Both the position numbers and the translations under genes were made by a program. Below are positions 7,045 to 15,232 of a stretch of 28,311 nt of DNA, piece after piece (the stretch's first letter is position 1; each line of letters starts with the position of its first letter). The stretch spans positions 1 to 28,311 of the forward strand of contig CAYTCZ010000046.1 of assembly GCA_964436315.1 (NCBI GenBank), read 5' to 3'. Origin of the DNA: CAYTCZ01 sp964436315 (GTDB lineage: Bacteria; Actinomycetota; Thermoleophilia; Gaiellales; Gaiellaceae). The notes below the pieces were generated by a model. The model was not told where the DNA came from. It worked only from the letters and a program-made list of their open reading frames with translations, and made no database searches.

Positions 7045-8538
7045 ATGGCAGCCGCCCCCGGGATCGATCTCGACCGGTATCGGGACGAGATTGATGCCTT
7101 CCTGGCTGAGCTCGAAGAGGAGTACTACCTCCACTACTCGGGTCAGAAGGAGACCTACGAGCTCGAAGCCATCTACGCGCAGCACGCGGACCTGGTCACG
7201 CTCGAGACATGTGTCGCACTGCGCGACTACGCCCAGGAGATGCCCTCTCCTGGCGCCGCGGAGCTGTGGCGCTTCGCCTGTGAGGGGCGACTTGGAGACC
7301 TCACCCGTGAGCAGGAGGAGCGCATGGCACTCGCCGAGTCGAACGCCGCTGCGGTTATCGGTGACGAGGAAATTCCCTACCGAATGCTTCGCCCTGCGAT
7401 CGCCAACGAGCCGGACCGGACTCGACGCGAGGAACTCGAGCGAGGCCGAGCGGAGATCGTTGAGCGTGAACTCGTCCCCCTCCACCGGGAGAGCTTCGAG
7501 AAGACATCGGCGGGCGTCGAAGAACTCGGCGCCGGCACACTCACCGAGCTCTACGAGGAGTTCGGCTTCCCACTCGACTCGCTCGAGCGAGAGGTCGGAG
7601 CGTTTCTCACGGATACCGAAGACCTCTACATGGCTTCGATGGACGCACTCTGTCGTCGTCGACTCCACCTCGGGCTCGACGATGTCCGGCGCTGGGATCT
7701 TCCGCGTCTGTTTCGCGCTCCTGATTGGGACGCCGGATTTCGCGCCTCCGACCTTCTCCCGGCACTGACGGGCACGCTGTCCGACCTCGGTATCGACCTC
7801 GCCTCACAGCGAAACGTGTACCTCGACCTCGAGGCCCGGGCGAACAAGTCTCCGCGTGCGTTCTGCTCGGCGATCGAAGTACCGGGCCGGATCGTGCTGG
7901 TCGTCCAGCCGATGGGAGGCGCCGACGACTGGTCGGCAGTCTTCCATGAGGCGGGGCACGCTCAACACTTCGCCCACACGGCCCCATCACTCCCGGTTGA
8001 ATGGCGAAGACTTGGCGACGACGCGGTTACCGAGGGCTGGGCCATCCTCTTGATGGACCTCGTGCGGGACCCCGCCTGGCTCTCTCGCCGGCTCAACTTC
8101 GGCCGTCCACTCGAATTCGCCGCCGAGGCGTCGGCCGTCGAGCTCTACCTTGCGCGTCGGCTCTGCGCCAAGTTCTGTTACGAGCTCGAGCTTGGAGGCA
8201 GTGCGGAGCCGGACGCCCTGCGAGACCGCTACGTCGAGGAACTTCGTGAGGCGACGAGGATCGAGCCAGCAGCTGCCGACTTTCTCGCGGACGTGGACGA
8301 CGGCTTCTACGTCACCAAGTACCTGCGCGCGTGGGGGTTCGAGGCACAGATACGGACATTCCTCCGCGAGGAGTTCGGAAGCACGTGGTTCACAAGGGTC
8401 GAGGCGGGCTCACTCCTCCGCGAGCTCTGGTACGAAGGACAAAGCATGAGTGCCGATCAGATTCTCGACGAGCTGGCGGGTTCCAAAGTCGAACTCGGGA
8501 ACATCGTCGAGCTCTTCGAGGAGCACACTTTGACTTAA
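7045..8538 (+). CDS. M3-like zinc metallopeptidase (oligoendopeptidase-type)
   Basis: A 497-aa cytosolic protein, mostly helical and rich in acidic residues. The zinc site is explicit: H301-E-A-G-H305 (FHEAGHAQHF), followed 25 residues later by E330 in TEGWAILLMD, the gluzincin third ligand. The C-terminal region (GFYVTKYLRAWGFEAQI) resembles M3B oligoendopeptidases. It is shorter than typical oligoendopeptidase F (~600 aa), so substrate range may differ; it probably cleaves short peptides. There is no signal peptide. The start is set by the divergent promoter 10 nt upstream. A GC hairpin lies between its stop and the convergent hsp20 gene. Confidence 0.75.
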   Translation: MAAAPGIDLDRYRDEIDAFLAELEEEYYLHYSGQKETYELEAIYAQHADLVTLETCVALRDYAQEMPSPGAAELWRFACEGRLGDLTREQEERMALAESNAAAVIGDEEIPYRMLRPAIANEPDRTRREELERGRAEIVERELVPLHRESFEKTSAGVEELGAGTLTELYEEFGFPLDSLEREVGAFLTDTEDLYMASMDALCRRRLHLGLDDVRRWDLPRLFRAPDWDAGFRASDLLPALTGTLSDLGIDLASQRNVYLDLEARANKSPRAFCSAIEVPGRIVLVVQPMGGADDWSAVFHEAGHAQHFAHTAPSLPVEWRRLGDDAVTEGWAILLMDLVRDPAWLSRRLNFGRPLEFAAEASAVELYLARRLCAKFCYELELGGSAEPDALRDRYVEELREATRIEPAAADFLADVDDGFYVTKYLRAWGFEAQIRTFLREEFGSTWFTRVEAGSLLRELWYEGQSMSADQILDELAGSKVELGNIVELFEEHTLT

Positions 8539-8544
8539 GGGAAA

Positions 8545-8566
8545 CGGGGCGACCAGGGCCGCCCCG
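8545..8566. terminator. GC hairpin between convergent peptidase and hsp20 genes
   Basis: CGGGGCG (8545-8551) pairs with CGCCCCG (8560-8566) around an 8-nt loop. There is no T-run on either side, so termination would be intrinsic-weak or shared. Its position between two convergent stops supports the call. Confidence 0.5.
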
Positions 8567-8591
8567 CAGCGCGCTATCGCGTTGGAAGGAG

Positions 8592-9059
8592 TTACTCGCG
8601 CTCGCCGGCGTCCTCGATCGACCCGTTCGCCTGGATCTCGATGCGACGCGGCTTCTGCTCCTCGGGCTTGGGCACGCGGATCTCCAGAACGCCCTTGTCG
8701 TAATGGGCGTTGATCTTGCCCTCGTCGATGCCGGCCGGAAGCGAAATGCTTCGCTGGAATGCGCCGTAGCGCCGCTCGAACCGGTAGTAGTGCTCGTCGG
8801 AAGACTCATCGGTTCGTGAGCGCTCGCCGCTCACAGTCAGGACATCGTCGTCGAACTCGACCGAGATCTCGTCCTCCGGGATTCCCGGAAGATCGAACGA
8901 GAGTACGAACTCGTCCTCCGTTTCCCAGACGTCCGACGCGGGAGCCCACGTCGAAGACTGATTCCCGGTCCCCGGGCCAGCCGGCGTCCCAAACCAGCGG
9001 CTCATTTCGTTCTGGAGCGCCGTCAGTTCCCGAAACGGCTCCCACCGGACAACTGCCAT
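8592..9059 (-). CDS. Small heat shock protein, Hsp20/alpha-crystallin family
   Basis: An ATP-independent holdase chaperone that binds unfolding proteins in the cytosol. The 155-aa protein has an N-terminal arm (WEPFRELTALQNEMSRWF), an alpha-crystallin domain from about residue 40 to 135 (SDVWETEDEFVLSFDLPG, then FDDDVLTVSGER, RRYGAFQRSISLP, and KGVLEIRVPKPEE) and a short C-terminal tail. The ATG has a strong AGGAGG ribosome-binding site eight bases upstream. No HspR/HAIR or CIRCE operator is visible in the 89-bp region shared with the divergent argF. Confidence 0.93.
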   Translation of the reverse strand: MAVVRWEPFRELTALQNEMSRWFGTPAGPGTGNQSSTWAPASDVWETEDEFVLSFDLPGIPEDEISVEFDDDVLTVSGERSRTDESSDEHYYRFERRYGAFQRSISLPAGIDEGKINAHYDKGVLEIRVPKPEEQKPRRIEIQANGSIEDAGERE

Positions 9060-9136
9060 GGTTCTACCTCCTCTGACACTATGTCCCTACAGGAGTAAGA
9101 ATATCTAAGTGCTATCGTAGCAAGTCTGCTCTGACG

Positions 9137-9142
9137 TAGGAT
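9137..9142 (+). promoter_or_regulatory. Leaderless -10 box TAGGAT for argF
   Basis: TAGGAT, six bases (GCAAGC), then GTG 9149. No ribosome-binding site is present. The -35 region is not recognisable. Confidence 0.55.
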
Positions 9143-9148
9143 GCAAGC

Positions 9149-10087
9149 GTGATTGAGAGGGATCTCAAGGGCCGTGACTTCCTGAGAGTCAACGACTGGA
9201 CCGCTCAGGAGCTCGTTTCTGTCCTTGACCTGGCGGAGGAACTGAAGCAGGCACAACGGACCAGAGTGCCGCACCGCCACCTCGAAGGACGAGTGATCGC
9301 CCTCGTCTTCAATAAGCCGTCGACGCGGACGCGGGTGTCCTTTGGAGCCGGGATCGCGCACCTGGGAGCAACGCCGCTCCCGCTTGGCCAGGGCGAACTC
9401 CATCTCGGTCGGGGAGAGCCCGTCTCGGACACCGCGAAGGTGCTCGCCCGCTACGTCGACGGAATCGTCATCAGAGCGTTCGCCCAAGCGGAGGTCGACG
9501 AACTCGCCGAACATGCAGAGGTCCCGGTCGTCAACGCCCTGACGGACGAGTTCCATCCCTGCCAGGCACTGGCCGATGTGATGACCATCCGCGAGCACTT
9601 CGGCGGGTTCGAGGATGTGACAGTCGCGTATGTGGGTGACGGCAACAACGTCTGCAGCTCCCTCATGGTTGCCAGCGCGAAACTTGGATTGGATTTCATC
9701 GCCGCTACCCCGGCCGGATATGAACCCCATGGTCGAGTCGTAACTTGGGCTGAGGACGCAGCCCACGCCTCTGGCGCGTCCGTTTCGCTGACCGAGGATC
9801 CGGTTGAGGCTGCCCGTGAGGCGTCTGTGCTCTACACCGACGTCTGGACGAGCATGGGGCAGGAGGAGGAACGCGATCGGCGCGTTCGCGACCTCGAGCG
9901 CTACCGGCTCGACGAACAGTTGCTGGCTCACTCGCCTAGCCACGCAATCGTCATGCATTGTCTGCCCGCCCACCGAGGCGAGGAAATAACGGATGCCGTC
10001 CTGAACGGCGAGCGGTCAGTCGTGTGGAAGCAGGCAGAGAACCGGCTTCACACGCAGAAGGCGCTTCTCGCCATGATCATTCCGTAG
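9149..10087 (+). CDS. argF: Ornithine carbamoyltransferase
   Basis: Joins carbamoyl phosphate and L-ornithine to make citrulline in arginine synthesis; cytosolic trimer. The 312-aa protein carries the carbamoyl-phosphate motif KPSTRTRVSF, the HPCQALAD motif, the domain-2 motif VGDGNNVCSSL, the ornithine-binding SMGQE and the signature MHCLPAHRGEEI. Length is normal. It stands apart from other arg genes here. The start is GTG 9149 behind a leaderless -10. Two small genes follow closely (12-bp gap, then a 4-bp overlap), giving a likely three-gene transcript. Confidence 0.95.
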   Translation: MIERDLKGRDFLRVNDWTAQELVSVLDLAEELKQAQRTRVPHRHLEGRVIALVFNKPSTRTRVSFGAGIAHLGATPLPLGQGELHLGRGEPVSDTAKVLARYVDGIVIRAFAQAEVDELAEHAEVPVVNALTDEFHPCQALADVMTIREHFGGFEDVTVAYVGDGNNVCSSLMVASAKLGLDFIAATPAGYEPHGRVVTWAEDAAHASGASVSLTEDPVEAAREASVLYTDVWTSMGQEEERDRRVRDLERYRLDEQLLAHSPSHAIVMHCLPAHRGEEITDAVLNGERSVVWKQAENRLHTQKALLAMIIP

Positions 10088-10099
10088 CAGCTGAGCGAG

Positions 10100-10441
10100 A
10101 TGGAGCCAGAGGTCTTCGAAGAGCACGTTCGCCGGGCACTCGAGTCGCTTCCGCCGAAGCTCCGCGAGGCGATGTCGAACATCGAGATCGTGCCCGAAGA
10201 CCAGAACGCGGATGATCCGGACTTGTTTGGTCTCTACGAGGGAATCCCTCTCATTGACCGAGACAGCTCCTACGCCGGGGCGTTGCCCGACAAGATCGCC
10301 ATTTATCGGATTCCCCTTGTCGCGGAGTTCGGGGAGGACGTAGAGGTACTCGAGGATGAGATCAGAATCACGGTCGTCCACGAAGTGGCCCATCACTTCG
10401 GCATCGGAGAAGAGCGCCTCGCCGAGCTTGGCTGGTCGTGA
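10100..10441 (+). CDS. Minimal zincin metallopeptidase (PF06262-type)
   Basis: A 113-aa protein with the hallmark C-terminal motif H94-E-V-A-H98-H-F-G-I-G followed by RLAELGW, which matches the small bacterial zincin family (Zincin_1). The N-terminal part is acidic with VEDQNADDP-like and LYEGIPL-like segments typical of the family. Substrate is unknown. It has no signal peptide. It starts 12 bp after argF and its stop overlaps the next gene's GTG, so it is translated from the same transcript. Confidence 0.85.
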   Translation: MEPEVFEEHVRRALESLPPKLREAMSNIEIVPEDQNADDPDLFGLYEGIPLIDRDSSYAGALPDKIAIYRIPLVAEFGEDVEVLEDEIRITVVHEVAHHFGIGEERLAELGWS

Positions 10442-10872
10442 TCCCCAGGGCCGATTCCGTGACGCTGCCTGATCCGTGGTTGGCTCAACTGGAGGAGCGG
10501 CTCGCTAAAGACGATGAGAGCGACACCCTCGCAGTCGGTCTCGTCCTACTCGCCTCGGTTGCAGGTCGAGAGGTGCCGATCGACGAGGATGAGGTTCAGG
10601 CCGCGACGAGGCGGGCACTCCTGCTGCTCGCGGCCGGCGGAGACCCGGAGCGGGGGCTCGACCTGAACGGGCGAGCCGTCGTCTCCCTGGCAGACGACCT
10701 CGACGAGCCGGAGCGCCGATCTGCGCTTCGAACCGGCCTGCTCGACCTTCGGCGGCGTGCGAAGCCCTACGATCACGTCTGCGAGGCGCTTCGCGCTCTC
10801 AGCCAAGAGCCCGACGTCGCGTGGCGAGCCTACGCGTGCTCGCTTCTTGCCAATTCTCTGAGCCCCGAGTAG
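10438..10872 (+). CDS. Conserved hypothetical protein (helical)
   Basis: A 144-aa protein starting at GTG 10438, which overlaps the TGA of the zincin gene (GTGA), a sign of translational coupling. The sequence is leucine/alanine-rich and helical with regular acidic stretches (PIDEDEVQAATRRALLLLAAGGDPERGLDL) broken by no membrane segment. No catalytic motif is visible. I recognise no characterised family. It may be a lineage-specific cytosolic protein. Confidence 0.75.
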   Translation: MIPRADSVTLPDPWLAQLEERLAKDDESDTLAVGLVLLASVAGREVPIDEDEVQAATRRALLLLAAGGDPERGLDLNGRAVVSLADDLDEPERRSALRTGLLDLRRRAKPYDHVCEALRALSQEPDVAWRAYACSLLANSLSPE

Positions 10873-10967
10873 CGGCGACTCATCGGACGTCGACTCGCGG
10901 ACTTTCGCCTGCGGTCATAATCGAGGCTCGTAAACTCGAGCGCGTTCCGTGAAGCCAGGAGGAGACG

Positions 10968-11777
10968 ATGAGTAGCCAGCCGACGCCGACAGCCCAAGCC
11001 GCAGCACTCGACCGTTTCAGACTGGACGGACGCGTCGCGGTCGTCGCCGGTGGAACCGGCGGGATCGGTCTGCCCGCCTGCCAAGCGTTGCAACAGGTCG
11101 GAGCCAGAGTTGCCGCCCTTGGCGTGACCCCAGAAAAGATCGAAAGAGCGCGCGAGGCCCTCGGCGACGAAGACACGATGGTCGCGGCGTGCGACGTGAC
11201 GAAGAAAGCGGAGGTCGACAAGGCGATCGCGGACGTGCTCGACCAGTTCGGGCAGATCGACATCCTCATCAACTCGGTAGGTGGTGGAGCTGGCGTCGCA
11301 CTCTTCGACGCACACGAGTACCCCGAGGAGACCTGGGACTGGATGATCGACCTGAACCTGAAGAGCGCGCTCCTGATGTCGCAGGCAGCCGCGCGAGCGA
11401 TGATCGAGGCGGAGTCAGGAGGCCGCATTCTCAACATCTCATCGGTCCGCGGCCAACTGGCTCTACGACTCGGCTACAGCGCGTACGTCGCGGCGAAGGG
11501 CGCCCTCAACATGCTGACGAAGCAACACGCGACCGAGTGGGCGCCGTACGGAATAACCGTCAACGCTCTTTCGCCGACGTTCGTCCGGACACCACAGGTT
11601 GAGAGCCTTCTTGCAGATGAAGAGTTCAAGCAGGCGCTGATCGCACGGATCCCACTCGGTCGGATCGCCGAGCCGGACGACCTGATCGGGGCGATCCTCT
11701 TCTTCTGCTCCGACGCCTCGGCCTTCATCACCGGACAGATCCTCACGGCCGACGGTGGACTGACCGCCTGCCAGTAA
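10968..11777 (+). CDS. Short-chain dehydrogenase/reductase
   Basis: An NAD(P)-dependent oxidoreductase of the classical SDR fold, 269 aa. The cofactor loop is AGGTGGIGLPA near residue 28. NSVGG replaces the usual NNAG. The catalytic Ser is in ILNISSVRGQ and the Tyr-Lys pair in SAYVAAKGAL; the family C-terminal LTADGGLTA is intact. An N-terminal extension of about 20 residues (PTPTAQAAALDRF) precedes the fold. ATG 10968 has a strong AGGAGGAG ribosome-binding site. Similarity is greatest to gluconate-5-dehydrogenase-like and sugar-acid SDRs, but the substrate cannot be set from sequence. Confidence 0.9.
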   Translation: MSSQPTPTAQAAALDRFRLDGRVAVVAGGTGGIGLPACQALQQVGARVAALGVTPEKIERAREALGDEDTMVAACDVTKKAEVDKAIADVLDQFGQIDILINSVGGGAGVALFDAHEYPEETWDWMIDLNLKSALLMSQAAARAMIEAESGGRILNISSVRGQLALRLGYSAYVAAKGALNMLTKQHATEWAPYGITVNALSPTFVRTPQVESLLADEEFKQALIARIPLGRIAEPDDLIGAILFFCSDASAFITGQILTADGGLTACQ

Positions 11778-11818
11778 GTACGAGAGAAGCGCGTGCTCGG
11801 CGCGGTTCGCGGAGATGC

Positions 11819-12052
11819 CTACGTGCGGCTCGCTGAGTCGGCGATCAGCGCTCGGCTCAGAGCCCACTGACACTCGACGATCGCGCGCCGATTGTCTTCG
11901 AGGTCGGCGCGAGACGCTCGGTCATCCCGTAGTTGCTGGCGCTCGGCCACGAGCAGTTGCAGGATCCCGCGCAGCTCTTCGATACACGAAGACACGTCCC
12001 GCGTGGCGAGTCGCGAAATTCCCTCAAAAGCCGCCGCCGTTACCGCAGTCAT
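11819..12052 (-). CDS. Small conserved helical protein
   Basis: A 77-aa protein. The C-terminal half (ELRGILQLLVAERQQLR, then RAIVECQWALSRALI) forms two amphipathic helices with the look of a small conserved actinobacterial protein, and the frame is not antisense to any gene. ATG 12052 has GAGGCGG upstream; GTG 12070 is an alternative start. Function is unknown. It is convergent with the upstream SDR gene. Confidence 0.6.
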   Translation of the reverse strand: MTAVTAAAFEGISRLATRDVSSCIEELRGILQLLVAERQQLRDDRASRADLEDNRRAIVECQWALSRALIADSASRT

Positions 12053-12104
12053 AAGAGCAGTCCGCCTCACTTCTTTTTGAAGCAGACCTTTCCCGCTCGG
12101 CTAT

Positions 12105-12118
12105 CCCCCGATCGGGGG
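12105..12118. repeat. 14-bp perfect palindrome CCCCCGATCGGGGG
   Basis: A perfect palindrome in the region shared by the divergent small protein (-) and SnoaL-like gene (+). Its position suits an operator for a dimeric regulator, but no second copy is seen in the window. Confidence 0.4.
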
Positions 12119-12240
12119 GGACGACGACAGGACTTCTCTCCAGATCTCGTGCCTCGGGAGGTGCAGTGAGCCTTGACGGACCGAGCTGTTCGGTGGGAGC
12201 ATGCGACCGCCATCGCTTCGACTATCCGAAAGGAGTGCGA

Positions 12241-12678
12241 GTGTCCGGAGACGACAACATCGCAACTTTGCGCCGGATCTACGGAATCTTCAGCAGCGGC
12301 GATCTCGATGTCCTCGATGAGTGCCTCGCAGAGGACGTTGTCGATCACAACCCCGATCCGGGACAGGGACCGGGTCTCCAGGGCGTCAAAGACGCGTTCA
12401 CCGGATTCCGCCAGGTGGTTTCCGATCTTCGCTTCGAGGTCGACGAGATTCTCGCTGTGGACGACAAGGTTGTCTCGCGCGGACGGATGAGCGGCACCGA
12501 CTCGGGCGGGCTCATCCCCGGCAGCCCACCGAGCGGCAAGAGCTTCACGGCCGATCACATCGACATCGTCCGCTTCGAAGGCGGCAAAGCCGTGGAGCGC
12601 TGGGGCTTGACCGACATGGCGGCGATCATGATGCAACTCGGCGCAATCCCCGAGCACTCGGAGGCCAGCGCAGGATAA
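12241..12678 (+). CDS. SnoaL-like / ester cyclase family protein
   Basis: A 145-aa protein of the NTF2-like fold. Typical blocks are LRRIYGIFSSGDLDVLDECL, EDVVDHNPDPGQGPG, GVKDAFTGFRQVVSDL, and HIDIVRFEGGKAVERWG. Members include polyketide cyclases and many proteins with unknown ligands. GTG 12241 is preferred over an upstream in-frame GTG (12166) because AAAGGAG lies directly before it and the domain begins within five residues. It converges on the VOC gene, with hairpins between them. Confidence 0.8.
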   Translation: MSGDDNIATLRRIYGIFSSGDLDVLDECLAEDVVDHNPDPGQGPGLQGVKDAFTGFRQVVSDLRFEVDEILAVDDKVVSRGRMSGTDSGGLIPGSPPSGKSFTADHIDIVRFEGGKAVERWGLTDMAAIMMQLGAIPEHSEASAG

Positions 12679-12684
12679 GCCGAG

Positions 12685-12734
12685 TCGACAAACTGTCGAA
12701 GGTCGACAACGTCCCGCCGGTCTGACGTCGGCGG
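12685..12734. terminator. Two hairpins between convergent SnoaL-like and VOC genes
   Basis: TCGACA-AAC-TGTCGA (12685-12699) and CCGCCG...CGGCGG (12714-12719 with 12729-12734) lie in the 56 bases between the two stop codons. The second ends against the VOC stop codon. There is no T-run. Likely a bidirectional termination region. Confidence 0.5.
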
Positions 12735-13664
12735 CTAACGGGATGCGCGCGCGGACCGCGGATTCTGGAGCGGTGTCAAGACCTGCTCTACCTGCTCCCG
12801 AAGGTGCTCGAACGCCGGCGGAAGCACGAGTGACTCGCCGAGGCGTTCCAACGATTCGTCAGTCGTGAACCCGGGGCCGAGCGTCGCGATCTCGAAGAGC
12901 ACGCCACTCGGCTCTCGAAAGTAGATCGAGCGAAACCAGAACCGGTCGATGACCGGGGTGGGGCTGGCGCCCCCCCGCTCTGCGCGTTCGCGCCAGGCCT
13001 CGTCGTCCTCCATCCTCGAGGCCCAGGCGACGTGATGAACCGTACCCGCACCGCCGACGCCGGGCTCTCCGGGAGGTGAGTCGAGGTGATAGTGGCCGCC
13101 CCGATCGGCTCCACGAACCTCCCACGACTCTCCCTCCGAGCTGGGCTGGAAGCTGAGCGACTCCTCCAGGAAAGGGCGGCTCGCGTCCGGAGCCCGCGCG
13201 TACGCCCGAACCCCATGAAAGCCGTGAAGCGCGAATTCCTTAGGGATGTCGGCGTGCTCCGCGACAAGCGGTTCATCGTCGGTCTGAACCACCGCAAACT
13301 CGTGCTCGAGACCCTCCGGGTCCGCGAAGCGAACGCTGCCGTCGTCGCCCTCGACAGAGACGCCCTCGCCTGCTAGTCGCTTCTGCCAAAAGTCGAGCGC
13401 ATCACGACCTCCGAGGCGCCAGACGATTCGGTGCACCATGCCGGCGCCGGCTCGGCCCGGCTTCGCGTTCGGGTACTCGAAGAACGTGATGTCCGACCCC
13501 GGGCTGCCATTCTCGTCGGCATAGAAGAGGTGGTAGACCGTTGGGTCATCCTGGTTCACTGTCTTCTTCACGAGCCGAAGCCCGAGCACGCGTGTGTAGA
13601 AGTCGAGGTTCCGATGGGCATCTCCGGTGATGCACGTGACGTGGTGGATTCCTTCGAGTTTCAT
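12735..13664 (-). CDS. VOC-superfamily ring-cleaving dioxygenase-like protein (MhqO/MhqA type)
   Basis: A 309-aa two-module vicinal-oxygen-chelate protein. Module 1 starts at the N-terminus (LEGIHHVTCITGDAHRNLDF, then LGLRLVKKTVNQDDP, and YHLFYADE). Module 2 includes GTVHHVAWAS and a metal Glu in PSGVLFEIAT. These match the hydroquinone/ring-cleaving dioxygenase family induced by quinones and thiol stress in Firmicutes. ATG 13664 is chosen because family members begin MKLxGIHHVT and GACGAGG precedes it; an upstream ATG at 13679 is unlikely. Substrate is inferred only. Confidence 0.8.
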   Translation of the reverse strand: MKLEGIHHVTCITGDAHRNLDFYTRVLGLRLVKKTVNQDDPTVYHLFYADENGSPGSDITFFEYPNAKPGRAGAGMVHRIVWRLGGRDALDFWQKRLAGEGVSVEGDDGSVRFADPEGLEHEFAVVQTDDEPLVAEHADIPKEFALHGFHGVRAYARAPDASRPFLEESLSFQPSSEGESWEVRGADRGGHYHLDSPPGEPGVGGAGTVHHVAWASRMEDDEAWRERAERGGASPTPVIDRFWFRSIYFREPSGVLFEIATLGPGFTTDESLERLGESLVLPPAFEHLREQVEQVLTPLQNPRSARASR

Positions 13665-13699
13665 CTGCCTCGTCACCATAACGTCGGAGCGCCCGCCGA

Positions 13700-13935
13700 C
13701 CTTCCACCCGCCCGTCGTGCACGGCGCAGCTTCTGTGTTCTGAGGGGGACCAGGATGCCGAACCCCGTCCCTTCATCAGCGCAAGCAGGGCTTCCTGTGG
13801 CAGCTTCTCGGTTCGCGTATCGACGCTCGAGGTCGCCTCGCCGAGGATAAGGACGTCGGGATCCGACAGGATCGCGTGCGCGATGGTAATGAGCTGCCGC
13901 TGACCCTGGCTGAGGTTCGATCCGCCCTCCTCCGC
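13700..13935 (-). pseudogene. Relic of an ABC-exporter ATP-binding domain
   Basis: In one minus-strand frame (codon phase of 13917) the sequence reads EEGGSNLSQGQRQL (ABC signature), ITIAHAILSDPDVLIL (Walker B strand) and ATSSVDTRTEKL (D-loop), then MKGRG. The Walker B Asp is replaced (GEATSSVD instead of DEATSSVD). After KGR the reading breaks up: the H-loop (AHR) is not intact and VHDGRVEG appears after a lost segment. The Walker A half and membrane domain are absent. This is a decayed fragment between the VOC gene and the divergent OLD gene. End points are approximate. Confidence 0.75.
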
Positions 13936-14023
13936 ATGGCGAGCTTGAGAAAACGGGGTATGCTGATCACGCTTCCGGCCCGTCGTCAGCGAAGAGAGGC
14001 ACGGCGGCTCCGGAATCTACCCA

Positions 14024-14054
14024 TTGCCGGTAGCGCGAGGTCAGTGGTTAGGCT
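14024..14054 (+). promoter_or_regulatory. Promoter TTGCCG / TAGGCT for the OLD-like gene, leaderless
   Basis: TTGCCG at 14024-14029 and TAGGCT at 14049-14054 are 19 bp apart. TAGGCT is followed by six bases and GTG 14061. No ribosome-binding site is present. Confidence 0.5.
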
Positions 14055-14060
14055 GAACCG

Positions 14061-15227
14061 GTGTCCTTCGGTCTGAAACGGATCCAGGTCACCAACTTCC
14101 GCTCGGCCCGGAACATCGAGTTCGAGCCGGGCTCACTGTGTGCGTTCATCGGGGAGTCGGGCGCCGGCAAATCAAACGTGCTCGAGAGCGTCCGAGTCCT
14201 TCTTGACCCGGCCGCCCCACCCCTCTTGCCCGAGGACGTCACCCGCGGAGAACGGACCTCGGCGATCCGGGGACAGCTGCACGACGGCGCCACACTGACG
14301 CTCGATGATCGGTGGTCGGCGCCGCCCGTGCTCTTCTTCCCCGCACGGGCGCGAGCCGAGACGCTCCTCGCCCCGACGGCACGCCGCGGCGAGGTCGGGG
14401 AGCGCGCGGTCGAGCTCATCGAGACGGCCATGGAGGAATCGCCGGCGCCGCGGGTCGCCCTGGTTTGGGGCCTAGAGGCCTGCGCCTCAGAGCTCTCCGG
14501 GCTGATCGTTCTCATCGAGGAGCCCGAGCTGTTTCTTGCTCCCCCCGGCCAGCGGTATCTCTATCGCCTCCTCGAGCGACTCGCCGCCAGGGGAAACCAG
14601 GTCTTCTACACAACGCACTCGGCTGCCTTTCTGAACATCCTTCGCCTCGAAGAGATCGCGGTCGTCACCCACGAAGGCGATGAGGGCTCGACGGTCCGAC
14701 AGCTCGAGCCCATCGACGCCGATGACGAGTTCCGAGCGGCCTGCGAGTTCGACGCCGAGCGCAGCGAGCTGTTTCTGTCTCGCGCCACAATCCTCGTCGA
14801 AGGCCTGACCGAGAAAGTCGGCTTTCCCTACATCTTCGCGGCGCTCGGTCACGATGCGGATCGGGAGGCGATTTCGGTCATCGAGTGTGGCGGCAAGACC
14901 AACATGCCACTGTTCGTCGAGATCTGTAAGCGCGTCGGGGTGCCCTATGTGGTCGTGCACGACAGCGATGCGAAACGGGACGGCAAACCCACTCCCGGCG
15001 AGGCGCATTTGAATTCGCTCATCGCCGCGGCCGCCGGGAAAGACCGGACGGTCATGCTCGATCCCGATTTCGAGGGCGCGCTCGGACTCCATCGGAAGAG
15101 CCGGAAGCCGGCCCAGGCGTGGCACTACCTCTCGCAGGCGAAAGCCGACGAGATCCCCGAGCCGCTGAAAAAAGCGGTCGAGCTTGCTCTCGACATCGCG
15201 CGTCCCGGCCCTCCGACCTATAGCTAA
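14061..15227 (+). CDS. OLD-like AAA ATPase with C-terminal TOPRIM domain
   Basis: A 388-aa protein combining an SMC/RecF-like ATPase and a TOPRIM nuclease domain. Walker A is GESGAGKS (residues 31-38), Walker B LIVLIEEPE (148-156), and a His switch lies in YTTHSAAF. TOPRIM has E247 in ILVEGLTEK and the D301-x-D303 pair in VVHDSDAK. It is much shorter than phage P2 OLD (~580 aa); the coiled-coil/dimerisation insert is nearly absent. No UvrD-like helicase (GajB) lies beside it, so it is not a Gabija pair. A gene of unknown function follows after 5 bp and is probably a functional partner. Possible roles are DNA repair or defence. Confidence 0.8.
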   Translation: MSFGLKRIQVTNFRSARNIEFEPGSLCAFIGESGAGKSNVLESVRVLLDPAAPPLLPEDVTRGERTSAIRGQLHDGATLTLDDRWSAPPVLFFPARARAETLLAPTARRGEVGERAVELIETAMEESPAPRVALVWGLEACASELSGLIVLIEEPELFLAPPGQRYLYRLLERLAARGNQVFYTTHSAAFLNILRLEEIAVVTHEGDEGSTVRQLEPIDADDEFRAACEFDAERSELFLSRATILVEGLTEKVGFPYIFAALGHDADREAISVIECGGKTNMPLFVEICKRVGVPYVVVHDSDAKRDGKPTPGEAHLNSLIAAAAGKDRTVMLDPDFEGALGLHRKSRKPAQAWHYLSQAKADEIPEPLKKAVELALDIARPGPPTYS

Positions 15228-15232
15228 CCGAG

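Noticed and set aside
9023..9973. 316-codon minus-strand open frame opposite argF
   Set aside because: Antisense shadow of a certain gene; no domain and it would overlap the hsp20 start.
13776..13970. 64-codon minus-strand frame in the ABC relic region
   Set aside because: The ABC signature and D-loop lie in a different frame of the same strand; this frame is Arg/Ser-rich noise.
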